From Himantopus leucocephalus (Eukaryota; Chordata; Aves; Charadriiformes; Recurvirostridae), in NCBI GenBank assembly GCA_003993805.1, contig RSEF01000031.1, forward strand, positions 17,106,953-17,170,952: a stretch of DNA of 64,000 nt, written 5' to 3'. Below, one piece after another: positions 1 through 10,680 of the stretch. Under the pieces are notes generated by a model, which was not told the DNA's origin, ran no database searches, and saw only the letters and a list, made by a program, of their open reading frames with translations. The stretch's first letter is position 1, and each line of letters begins with the position of its first letter. The position numbers were made by a program, and so were the translations under genes.

Positions 1-41
1 CAGAGGTCCCTTCCAACCCTGACTATTCTGTGATTCTGTGA
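1..41 (+). repeat. 3' tail of a CR1 LINE (5' part lies outside the window)
   Basis: The window opens with the standard end of avian CR1 elements: a segment reading as 'aggtcccttccaaccc' followed by the short imperfect octamer repeat attctgtg that terminates CR1 in place of poly(A). The rest of the element is to the left of the window. The orientation follows from the octamer lying at the right end. Confidence 0.85.
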
Positions 42-2280
42 CTGAAGCATGCTATAGGTATTTGAAGAGTACAGCAGCATAAGCATCAAAACTTCCTCAG
101 TTTTGCAGCACCATGTCCATATTTAAATTTGAAAGCTCAAAAATGTATTCTTAATTGCTGGGATGTTTGCATTTCAAGGCTGTTTTCTTTTTCCAGTTGG
201 CACATTCTCCATGTTAGCAACAAAGACATAAGAAATATTGTGATAATTCCTGAGCCCATAGGTGGCAAACAGAGAGAAGAGGGGACTGGGACCGAGGAGA
301 GACCAAGACGGGAGAGCAGAAAGAGGTTACTTGACTTCATTACCAAAATCTTTCTGATTCCTTGTCCTACAGGGTAGAAAGGGATCCGATGAACTTCTGT
401 AGAGCTTTGCATGTGACATGAACTTAAAGGGTATTCAAAGCATCTTTCATGCTAATTAGTCCAGATGGACAGTTCCAAATACGCTTAATGTTTGAAAGAC
501 TAACGCGACTGTTTCTGGGAACAGATATAGCTGTCTCACAGTGAGCTGCCCTGAGGTGGTGGTTTCTGTTTTCATTTAAAGTGTAAGAATAGGCAAGTTT
601 ACCTTTTTCCAGAGAAGATGGGAATAATTAAAATAAAATAAAAAATAAAAGAATGCAGTATTCCTGCACAGTACATTTATTAATGAAGTGCAAAATTGAG
701 GTAAAATAAGTCAGGCTATCATCACAGAATTCAGTAGGGACAGCAATAACTTTCAGCAATCTCTAAAAGCATAATATCACAACCAACCAGGCATACTGCT
801 TCACTTCAGGGTTAAAGTTTCCTCATCAAGTGAATCATTGGCTAGCAAAACAGAAAACAGCTGCTGAACAGATAATGGGCAACACTCCAGGTTATTTTTA
901 TCACTATTTTAGCAAGCCATACATTTGGAATTGCATTTTTAAATGATTTCTCGAGGACAGTTTGACAGGAGAAGAGCCAATAGTTAAATAAAGTAGCATA
1001 ACTCTCCTTTCCCACAATACTCAATTATATGGATGGCATTAATGTAAGTTATCTTGAACCTTTGATCTACCTTTGAAAATTTCCTTACCTTGTGATGCAG
1101 CCTTCATGAGTCTAAAATCAAATAGCAACCTTAGAACCTTAATTATAGATATGTCTGGTAATCCTGCTCTGCTATCAACTCAACACAGAAGTTCATTTCT
1201 GATAGGTATCGAAATTCAACTGCCTCTTTCTTTGTGACTCCATTAGCAAACAAAGATCCCATATAAACTGATTTGCCAGTTTCATGGTAATGAAAGATGT
1301 AAGGACAAGAGAGAGACAGAGCTCTGAAAAACAATAGCCAAACAAGAAGGAATAAAAGTATTGCATTTCATTATTTATACCATTAGTGCAACTGAGGGAA
1401 ATAAACAGTTTTCACCATCAGTTGCCATAGTGCATTCTGCTTTACATTACAAAGCCCAGCTAGAGAGATTTTCTAGCAAATGTAAGAAAATTTGGAAATG
1501 CTTTTCCCTTTTCACTGCATTTTCCTCTTAGGTCTTGTTAACCAAGCTATCAACACTTGTAGGCATTATTTGCCCTGAGATCACAGAGTAGCAATAAGAT
1601 TACAAGATGGGATCATAGATTCAAGCTGTTAAGCCCCAGAAGATGAAGGTTACTAGGACAACGTGATACCATTAAGGATTTGGAGTTGTCTTTACTATTC
1701 TGCTGGGGAAAAATGACTCTGCCCTCTCCTGGAAGCTGTGAAACATGAGCTCTCACCGTAATTTTCCCTGCAGTCTTGAGTCTGACTCCCTGACATGCTG
1801 GAGAAGGCTCTGCTGTGTTTGTAGGTCACCAAGATTGCAAACTCAGCCTTTCAGGCATCCCCTCTTTGAGCAGGGATGGTCACGGTTCCCTCCTCTTGCC
1901 AATAACATGGTTAACCATGCCCGTATTTTACCTATGCACAACTTCTGCAACAACATCCAATGCACTTGGTAATTTTATAGTTTACCTAACCTGAAATCTG
2001 TTCCATTCCTGCTGTCGAGCTAATTAAACCCCTTCCCTCCGTAACTTTGTATTTCAGTTAGAATAAATACAGAGTTTTTATCTATTGCCATGTATCCCTT
2101 AGAAAAACAGAATCATTAAACTTCCATTTAAATCAAAGAACTTTTCACATTATTTGTTTGCTCATTATTCATAACGACAAACAGCACAATATTGCAGCAA
2201 TTGGTCATGCTTTAAAATTTTACTTTTACTACTTATGCATGAAAGCTGTGCATGTGTTGGAGCCACTCAAGACCCCAGCA
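42..2280. other. Intergenic DNA upstream of HSPB3, no gene recognised
   Basis: AT-rich single-copy-looking sequence. It includes an A-rich low-complexity stretch (about 620-651, units of aaaat/aaaata) and scattered short open frames on both strands without recognisable domains. One minus-strand open segment (1143-1323) has an acceptor-like upstream sequence and is discussed under findings. No RNA gene or further mobile element was recognised. Confidence 0.5.
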
Positions 2281-2290
2281 CTATAAATAG
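2281..2290 (+). promoter_or_regulatory. HSPB3 core promoter: TATA box that is also a MEF2-type site
   Basis: The ten bases CTATAAATAG lie 219 bases before the HSPB3 start codon. They contain a TATA element (TATAAATAG) and also match the MEF2 consensus CTA(A/T)4TAG exactly. A TATA box here predicts transcription starting near 2307-2315 and a 5' UTR of about 195-200 bases. An E-box of form CATGTG lies just upstream at 2251-2256. HSPB3 is known as a muscle-enriched small heat-shock gene, so a MEF2 site at the core promoter fits. That the site is functional is inference. Confidence 0.6.
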
Positions 2291-2358
2291 TGCTCTATTG
2301 TCAGTGGATAAAAGATGAAACAAGCCTCCTGGCACTGGAGCACAGCACGTCCCATTAA

Positions 2359-2412
2359 ATGTTAAGCTCTGCCTGTGCTAAAAGTGAAAGGCGACATCAA
2401 CTGATAAACTAG
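2359..2412 (+). other. Upstream ORF of 17 codons in the presumed HSPB3 5' UTR
   Basis: ATG at 2359 opens a frame of 17 codons closed by TAG at 2410-2412, about 97 bases before the HSPB3 start. If transcription starts about 25-30 bases after the TATA box, this ATG lies in the leader and could lower translation of HSPB3. A second ATG at 2315 lies at the edge of the predicted transcription start and may or may not be transcribed. Function is inferred only from position. Confidence 0.4.
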
Positions 2413-2508
2413 TCTGCTGGTAAGGCATACGACTGGGAAGAGTTTGCTCTGACTCTGCAGCTTCCCCAAAGCGACGCAGGAGCAGCAACTTATCTTTCTG
2501 CCTCAGCA

Positions 2509-2958
2509 ATGGCAGAAGCTGTTATAAGACACTGGGTGGAAACTCCTGTACGCTATCAAGAGCAGCTTGCTGTCCAAGAGCTGGAAGCACACAAACTGGA
2601 CCACTTTTTATACGCTTTGCCAGGCCCTTCTACAGCTGCACTGAGCAACAGAAGGTGTATCGCAGAAAGTACAGCTGGGGCCGGGAAGAGCAGCCGGGAG
2701 GAGGAAAACACGGGCTTTCAGGTCTTGCTGGACGTTGTGCAGTTCCGCCCTGAAGATATCATTATTCAGACTTTCGAAGGCTGGCTCCTGATCAAAGCTC
2801 AGCACGGACCCAGGATGGATGAACACGGTTTCATATCCAGAAGCTTTACCAGACAGTACAAATTACCTAATGGAGTGGAGAACAAAGACTTGTCTGCACT
2901 TTTCTGCCATGATGGCATTTTGGTTGTTGAAATGAAGAACTCGGTGGGAAAGAATTAG
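2509..2958 (+). CDS. HSPB3: Small heat-shock protein HSPB3 (heat shock protein beta-3), complete single-exon gene
   Basis: Encodes 149 residues, close to the 150 of human HSPB3. It is an ATP-independent holdase-type chaperone subunit of the small heat-shock family; in mammals it is muscle-enriched and forms a defined hetero-oligomer with HSPB2. The N-terminal arm (1 to about 66) holds the conserved stretches PVRYQEQ (13-19) and LYALPGP (34-40). A serine/glutamate-rich variable linker follows. The alpha-crystallin domain (about 68-142) is very well kept, with [40 protein letters not shown] and the closing CHDGILVVE. The protein ends shortly after the domain with no I-x-I tail, as in the family member. 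Arg7, the position altered in a human motor neuropathy, is present. The start has G at -3 and G at +4, and no introns are needed, as in mammals. It is preceded by a TATA/MEF2 promoter and followed by AATAAA. Confidence 0.97.
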   Translation: MAEAVIRHWVETPVRYQEQLAVQELEAHKLDHFLYALPGPSTAALSNRRCIAESTAGAGKSSREEENTGFQVLLDVVQFRPEDIIIQTFEGWLLIKAQHGPRMDEHGFISRSFTRQYKLPNGVENKDLSALFCHDGILVVEMKNSVGKN

Positions 2959-3244
2959 AACCTTGTCTGTAGTTTATCGGTGAGATAAAATAATTCTTAA
3001 TATAACAAAATAATATAATTCAAGCAATGCTGTAGAGGGTAGTAAGCATGTGGCCGTATTTATATTACAGGAAAGGAAAATCTTTGTATATCTTTTTCAG
3101 TGTGAGGAGTTTATTGTTTGATGTGAAATGTTAGACTGCTTGCCTCCAGCTACTTATGTGTTGGAAAGCCAGGCTTTTTGAACAGTAGAAAATTTAGGCT
3201 GATCACAACAAGAGAAAAAAAAATCTATTTCATAACATATTGAA

Positions 3245-3250
3245 AATAAA
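3245..3250 (+). promoter_or_regulatory. Likely HSPB3 poly(A) signal (AATAAA)
   Basis: The first canonical AATAAA downstream of the HSPB3 stop codon lies 287 bases after it. It would give a 3' UTR of about 300 bases. A second AATAAA at 3745-3750 could serve as a distal alternative. Confidence 0.55.
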
Positions 3251-6200
3251 GCACATCTATGAGTTCTGTAGGAGGAGTTGTATTTCTAAGGAATAAGCAT
3301 TTGTCATACATAGTCATAATCATTAAAGAAGCAATAGACAGGTGGTGAGTCTTTTGGAAATTTAATTTATGTACTAAAACATCTGTTTTCTAATTTTTGA
3401 GATTAAATTCTTTTTCTTTAGGCTCTGGAAAAGCACACAAAATGAAGGATACCATCAAGAAAAAAAACCACTATTTCCACAGTTCAAGCTTGTGTACAAA
3501 AAAAAAAAAACGTTGAGATATTACTTTTTAGAAAAAAAGAATAATCACTGACTATATTTGCTTGAAAACATAGTAAGTAGAAATTATACTTTCTGTCAAA
3601 GACAAATTAATTTGAAAGAAAACATTCAAAGACATTTAGAAAATTGGTTTCGTTTAAGTCTGCTATTGATCAGCAACTGAAGAAAAAATATATTGCTTAC
3701 AAATACTCAAAAAAGGATCAAATTCTTCCTTGTGAAACCCCAGCAATAAAAAGGCATTAGTCTAGCACAGATGCCTTTATTCTTATGCACTTTAGGTAGT
3801 CTTTTTGTTCAATCAGATTAATATTTTATTCTTCATGTTGCTTGACAGTTTAGGCTGAGATCCCACAACTGTATCTTCAAGAGCAAATTTTTCTGCCTAT
3901 GTATAGTCCCACTGTCCCCGTATGAATGTGGGCTCTACATTAATCTAATTTTGAGTGCCGAGGTTCCTCAGTACAGACACAGGTTTAATTTCTGTCCCAG
4001 TGTCTCTCATTTCATGAGAGTGGTAGAGATGACAAAAAATCCACCCACTATATCTAGTATCTGGTCTTCTCAACATTTAAAAAAAAATGTGCTGTGAGTT
4101 TGTAAATACTCAAACATTTGAGGAGATCTGCAGCTGCAAGTCAAACTGCCTACTTTTATGTGTACTGGAGATGAGTATGACTGCTGTGCTATGAATAGTA
4201 AAGGAATGTGGAATGGAAAGTGCCAAGTTAAATACAGACTCTTTATGATAGCCATCTGCTGTTTGGACAAATCAAAAACATATTCAAATGAAACTGAATA
4301 CAAATACAATTTTAAGAATATGAGAAAAATCTGATGAGCAAAACCCAGGTTCTCACTAGCTGAAGCCAGAGAGTTCCTTTAGTTGAAAATGAAAGCCCTA
4401 AGCTTGTACACCTGCACATGACCGTTCATTAGAAAGATTTATGTCATGGTTGTTTAGACTTGAAGATATTTGAAGCAATTGACTTCTTTAGAAAAGTGGG
4501 TAGTCCAATTCTTGCATTTTATTTATTATTTGTGCTAAAACTCACAAGGAAATTGTACAAGAAATGCAGAATAAGGTCTGGATTGTGAATTTCCATCATG
4601 TGCAATTATTTTATTTTTTCAATAGAGCAGATCTCAAGAACCTAATGTTTTCTAACAAACCAAACCAAATATAAAACATATGTCCCTACATTTCCACTCA
4701 ATCCACAATTATCCCTCATATTGCCCGTGTTTAATTTGTGCATTGGTTTAAGGTACTAAATGATCACACTAGAAAATCGGATCTAGATTTTCAACACTTT
4801 TAGGTCAAGAGGCTTCCTCAGCCAGAAATCTGATGGAAGATGTAACATGGATTTAAAAAAATGAATTCTAGATACAGGTCTGGGTTTAAACTTTACACAC
4901 CAACTTCATAAAAGCTCACAGGTTTAGACCCATGGTTTCCACATCACCTTATGGCACAACTGTTCGGATAGAGTTCAGGATCACCAGTCAATAACCTGCT
5001 TTAGTGCTTTCTGTTTACAGACGATTTCATAAATTTGATCACTTAAAATTATAGGTTATTATAAAAGTTATTCTAGCTATGATTGCAGTGATGGCATTCA
5101 TAGCCCTAGAGAGATGAAAAAGCAGTTCTAAAAAAACATAACTGATTTAATTATTTCAAATTAGATCATGATTAAACTACTGGAAACTTGGCAAGGAATT
5201 AGACCAGACAGCCAAAATCATATCATCTGTTCTATATATGTTAATACCATGGTTACACACAGCCCTGCTTATGTACACGGGCTTGCCTTACAAAACTGGG
5301 TGGAGAATTTGGCATTTGGCTGGTCTATATTATAGGTCTCTCTACATGACTCTGTGCCTAGGTCTGTACTTACAACGTCACCAGTCAGAAACCACTGGAG
5401 CATGCTGACCCAAACATGGCAGGGACGTACCCAGGCAGATTTACCTCCTCTTCTACCCAGAGCTTTACAAAAGTGTACGTCCGTGCTCCTTGGTGAATGG
5501 GAAGTCGCCCTGGCCCAGGACCAGAGTGCTCCTGTAATGGGGACCACGTTGGAGTACGGACCTGCCGCTGGCTTCCTGCGTTTGAGCACCAAGAACAACA
5601 CGGAGAAAAGTGCTTCTCTCCTTTTTTTAGTGGCAGTTTATTCAAAGTTCTTGGATGAATGATTTTTATGTGTTTACCAGAACAGTCTCAAAGTACTTGG
5701 CAGAGCGTTTCTGAATTGTCTGGAAAGAGCTGTTTTCATATATTGTATGTGATGTTTTGCTTTTATAATCTGATTAGAACTGAATGTGACTGTCACGCAG
5801 AAAGCTGCTAATAGTGATCATGGACAGCAGAATGAGAAATTTATCAACAGCAAAGGAATTCAGAACAGCTACAGCTTAAGACAGGTTTAAGGCATGGTGA
5901 TGTGTTTAAATTAAGAACCCTGATATTGGCTGCCTACAAAATCCTGGCCCAGAATAAGCGATAAATGCTGCTGCAAGCCCTGCAGAGCAAGTGTTATGGA
6001 GCCTTCTCATTTCCCATCAGTGAAGGATTACCTTCGTAATTGATCAGACTGCTCCTGCAAATGGATAAAGATGATTTCATGCATGAATCTACGCACTATG
6101 AAAAATGCTTTTATAGAAGGGGAAAATGTCTCAATATCAGCACTAGTCTCTAGAAGCAAGGTAACAAACATACGTATCCATGTGATCCCTGTGGGCAGAA

Positions 6201-9200
6201 AGCCCACAAATGCCTTGGACTGGTTGCCTTTTTATAGTTTCTGCTGTAGCCAGGGCATTTGAGATGTCTCTACACAATCCGATACTTGTGGTGCAGTGAA
6301 CCGAGGCTGACACAACACCCATCAGTCACTCAGTAACCGCTCAGCTACAGCCCTGGGCATTGGAAAAGAGGAAAGGCAACCCCTGGGGCATCATGGTGAC
6401 AGCCCTCTAAGAGGGGTAGGTCTTGCATTCTTTACTCAGTTCGTATCCAGGAATCAAAATGTGCTTTTTCATCTGAGTAGCACTACAAGATTTGGCTTTT
6501 AATGGAAGTAGGAATATTTCTGAAAATATTGGGTGTACCTTCTCTTGTTTGAAAGAGATGCTGACCCTTGTCTTGCCAACTAGCAGAGACAACGGCTGGC
6601 CCCTGTCATCCAGAGGAGAGCGTCTCAGTGGCCCTACACTGTGAACACAAGGGGTAAGTCTAAGAACTTAAACCTGGATGTTACATCGGAGATACCTGAG
6701 CTGGCCCCACTCGTGCTAACTCTGGAGCCAGAAGTACTGTCCCCATGTGCCAGCTCAGGTCCAGAAAGCCCGGACTGTCCATTGCTGTGCTCAGGCTAAA
6801 AAATCGTCCCTTATTAAAAATACTTTCACAGATAGAGAGACCGGAGAAACATGGCACTACAGCTCAGGACTCCCTGTCCAGGTTAGTGCTAGCGTGGGGG
6901 TCTCAGCTCTCCGTGCCACGGTGGGCTGTAGCCTTACCACAAATCCCATCAATGTCCTTAAAAAGACACACTCTTCAGCCACACAGTAATACCGCTGATG
7001 CCAGCATTTTCAGGGGGAAGTATGTCTAGTAGCCGCTTGCACACGTACGACTGATGCAAATAGAGAACCATTTACAGTTCCTCTCATGCTCCTCAGTGTG
7101 CTCCTCCTTTACGGTGCTTTGGGCCAGCAAGGATCCCTCTTCTGCTGATGAAGCATGCCGCTCCCGAGCCCTGCCAGCTAACACAGAAGCGGCAGCAGGC
7201 AGGTCTGCGTATGGAGAGGAGATGGAAAACTGTAGGACTAGGGTGGGCCTCGGCACATAGGCAGCAAGGAAGCCCACCAGAGGTGTCTCAGGCAGGGATG
7301 GGGAGCAGGAAAAACACTCCAGCTGGTTCAGAAAATATGTATGTGTGTGTATATATATATAAAGTTTTTAAGGCATAATATTTAAACCTCCTATGAGAAA
7401 CATTTGACTTACTGATAAAATGAGCATTTTTAAGGGCTGAGAAAGACATTTCAAAATGACTTTAAAAAAATCAGGTTGTTAATAGAAAAGGAATACCATA
7501 CATGGACTAAACGCTTGGTGTGTTACAATGGAAGACTAGTTTACCTACTATCGTCAGCCACATTTCTTTCCAGTTGCACATCCCTTCAACTTTCCCATCC
7601 ATTAATGTACATTCTCATCATGTAGGCAGAGATACCATGGCAGAATCTCCAAAAGTTTCACTTACTCTTAGCAGAGTTGGATGACATGGGGCTTAAAATG
7701 TGAGTGCTCTATCTGAACTAGCCACCCCAAAATTTCTACAGTCCAGTCCTCATCAGCTCAAGCTGGCTTACTGATTCCCTGTAAACTAGTCAACATGTGC
7801 AGTCATCCCTCTCGGTCGCTCTGCATGGAGTTGGTTTGATCCAGCACAACTTCCTCATTCAGGTGCTGCCATGCAGCCTCCAGGGCTGACTGGCATCTCG
7901 CTCTGTCCCACCATAGCACCGATGCAGCACAGAGCTCACCTGGTGGCTTCTGCAGTTGATTCTGATGTCCAAACAGGACCACATGAGCAGTTCCCTCTGT
8001 GTGTGTGACTCCACACCAGAGGTAACATGGGATCCCAAGACGTTTTGCCTTCCAGTGGCAATAATTCCTTTATTACTAGTTCCACTCTTCATTTTCCAGG
8101 CTATCCTACTCTCCTCTTAGCCTGGACACTGGAGTTAGCTGTTCCACAGGCACCGCAGCAGCGCGGTGGTGTAGGCACTAAGAGCAGCCATACCTTTTGT
8201 CTGTGAATGAGCTGATTTTGAGTTTGGATGTTGGGTTTAAGTAAGTCCAAGTCTTAACTAAAAGTAATAGCATTAGCTCATAGTTACAATGAAAAATTAA
8301 TAAAGGGAAATGATTTTCAGAGTGTGGTTTGACCAATAAAAACGTAATTCTGTCTTACAAGGCAGACGGACACTCATGAGCTACCTGCAGTGCTGACAGC
8401 TATATGCATTTTAATAGTATTTCAACTGTATTTTTTGTAACTTTACCACAGTAATCCAAGTCCTGGTGTCATGATCAGTATGTATCACACAAGATGCACC
8501 ATAAATAGAGTCTCTGCCTTAGGGCTTGATCCTGGAATGAAACTGATAGGGACTCAATGCAGATTGGGAGACTCTGAGGCAAATACATACAGAAATATGA
8601 ACTCTGAGACACATTCTATCATACTAGCCATAGTAATATTTAGCTGAGACCTTCTAGAAACTTCAGCCTGAAATGGCTGCAGTGTGGAGAGAGACAGTTA
8701 AGGTTTCCAGATATATATATTTAAAGGTTGGGAGGATCAGTGATGATGCCCAGTGTGATCCCCTGAACACAGCACACATCATCTCACTTGGTAATTTCCT
8801 CATGAAGCCCATAATGTGTCTCAAAAAGAACACATATTTAAGTAAGACAGCAAATCTTTACTTAAAGACTTCAGCTGATGGAATACTCATCACACCCCTC
8901 CACAAATTGTTAGGTGTTAATAATCACCACAGCCAACAAAGAGCAGGTTTTCCCTACCCCTCTGAGATTTGCTCAGTGATATAAATTTTACCCTAAAACT
9001 AAATGTAATAGTCTGGACAGCTCTTGGGGCAGTCTTTTTACTATCCTGATGTTTTGAGTTACAAAGATATAAAAGTTTAACCCCTGCTGCTAAACACCCT
9101 CTTTAGTTACTAAATGAACACAAAGGAATTCATTGACATGAAAAACTGGGAATATATTTTTTCCACATACAGAGCAGCAGTATTTATTGAATAACCTTGG

Positions 9201-10464
9201 ATATATTTAATATCTCTCCTGTATCACCATTGGTAGTTTTGTCATCTTCATGTCATACTCATCTAAACTATTGTTAGGATTTTGTTTCTTGCTGAGTAAG
9301 TCCTGCCTGTTGTCCCACTGGTCATGTAATTTTTAACATACTTTTAGCCCTTTCTCATAACTATCAATTAGTATCGCTTGCTACCAACTTGTTAATTTTT
9401 CCATTTCTACTTTCACTTGCCCTTTTATAACAATATATTTTAAACTCAGATAATCCTGCTCATACGAATACAGTTCTGTATTTATGGGTAGCTAATAAAA
9501 CGTTTTTCTAAATGCATACAGAATGACCACAGGCAGGTTCTGACACTGTTTCTATTAGGAAATTATCATGTCTTAACATCTCACTAATGGTATGAGATGC
9601 CCAGTATGTCTCCAGCACTGAAATCCCTTTTAAAACAAGGGTTTAATAAGGAAGCGACAGGCTGCACCACCTGTGATAAGGAATTCATACCATTCACCTT
9701 CTCATCAATACAGAATCCAAAGCAAGCACAGCAGGAACCTTCTTCACCACCTCCTCCTTTGCAGGCCTCTATGTTTGCCAAAAGACCAGAAAAACCCAGA
9801 AGCTAAACCGTTTACTTTAAAGTAACCTGATGCTCGTTTCAGTCACCAGGCTTCTCAGAACTCCTCATCTCTTGACCTGACACAGACAACACCAGCATCT
9901 CCTTGGCCATCCTTTCTGTACTCCACGTCCTCAAGCAACAACACAAGCTAATTTTTTCTCCTTGAAGATAAGACAGCAATCTCACTTAGAATTTCATGTC
10001 ACTGCCTCCTGCTAGCAGAATGCAGTGTCTCAGCTTAAACGCAAGCACTGAGAGAATGAAAGATACTTTGATAGCCAAATTGCCATTGAAATTGGTCTGT
10101 TGCCTAAGTTAGTGAGAACTTGTTCTGGTTTCCAGGCTGAGACTGAGAATTTGCTCTCATAAGGTTCGACAATAGACAGCAAAAACTCATAGACACGTAA
10201 AGTTGATCCTTCTTGATCAGTTGACAGGTATAACCAAGGAGCTGCCAGTGACTATTCCTTCACCATGAGGTCAGCCACTGCCAGTCACCTCTCTGCACAG
10301 GGCCAGAGCAAATTCAGGGCTGATGGGAACCTCTTCAGCCCAAAGAACTCAAGTCCCATGGATTTCTAGAACCCAGCAGCATTCATTTCCCCATGATAAA
10401 CCCCAGGGTTACCACAGCCACAGAGCCCACTAAGGAGATCCCCTCTGCAATTTCCCTGTCCTGG
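3251..10464. other. Intergenic DNA, no gene recognised
   Basis: Mostly AT-rich unique sequence. Between about 5.3 and 7.3 kb the GC content rises and overlapping open frames occur on both strands (for example 5354-5662 plus, 5269-5601 minus, 6745-7029 plus), but none contains a recognisable domain or a consistent exon pattern. A short TG/TA microsatellite lies at 7336-7362. No RNA gene was recognised. Confidence 0.5.
7336..7362. repeat. TG/TA dinucleotide microsatellite
   Basis: Alternating tg then ta units run for about 27 bases. This is a short simple repeat with no associated gene. Confidence 0.8.
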
Positions 10465-10511
10465 GTGAGGGAGTCCTGGTGGACAATAGGATGACCATGA
10501 GCCAGCAATGT
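10465..10511 (+). repeat. CR1 LINE fragment, plus orientation, cut by the assembly gap
   Basis: On the plus strand the bases up to the gap translate as LVDNRMTMSQQC. This is the late ORF2 block of CR1 that in the copy at 49.4 kb reads [12 protein letters not shown]. The match stops at the run of N. The 5' limit is approximate; sequence before about 10465 is not clearly CR1. Confidence 0.7.
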
Positions 10512-10611
10512 NNNNNNNNNNNNNNNNNNNNNNNNNNNNNNNNNNNNNNNNNNNNNNNNNNNNNNNNNNNNNNNNNNNNNNNNNNNNNNNNNNNNNNNNN
10601 NNNNNNNNNNN
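10512..10611. other. Assembly gap, exactly 100 N
   Basis: A run of 100 unresolved bases, the usual placeholder for a gap of unknown size. It is flanked by CR1 sequence in opposite orientations. Open frames reading through it are artefacts. Confidence 0.99.
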
Positions 10612-10680
10612 CAGATGTGGCCTAACCAGGGCAGAGTAGAGGGGGAGGATGACCGTCCTCGACCTGCTGGCCAAGACAAC
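10612..10680 (-). repeat. CR1 LINE fragment, minus orientation, cut by the assembly gap
   Basis: Read on the minus strand this gives [21 protein letters not shown], with one mid-segment residue unlike the 49.5 kb copy ([21 protein letters not shown]). It is therefore CR1 ORF2 coding sequence pointing left into the gap, opposite to the fragment on the other side. Confidence 0.85.

Noticed and set aside
5269..7378. Cluster of overlapping open frames on both strands
   Set aside because: No recognisable domain, no consistent splice pattern, and several begin at non-ATG codons; modestly higher GC content explains them.
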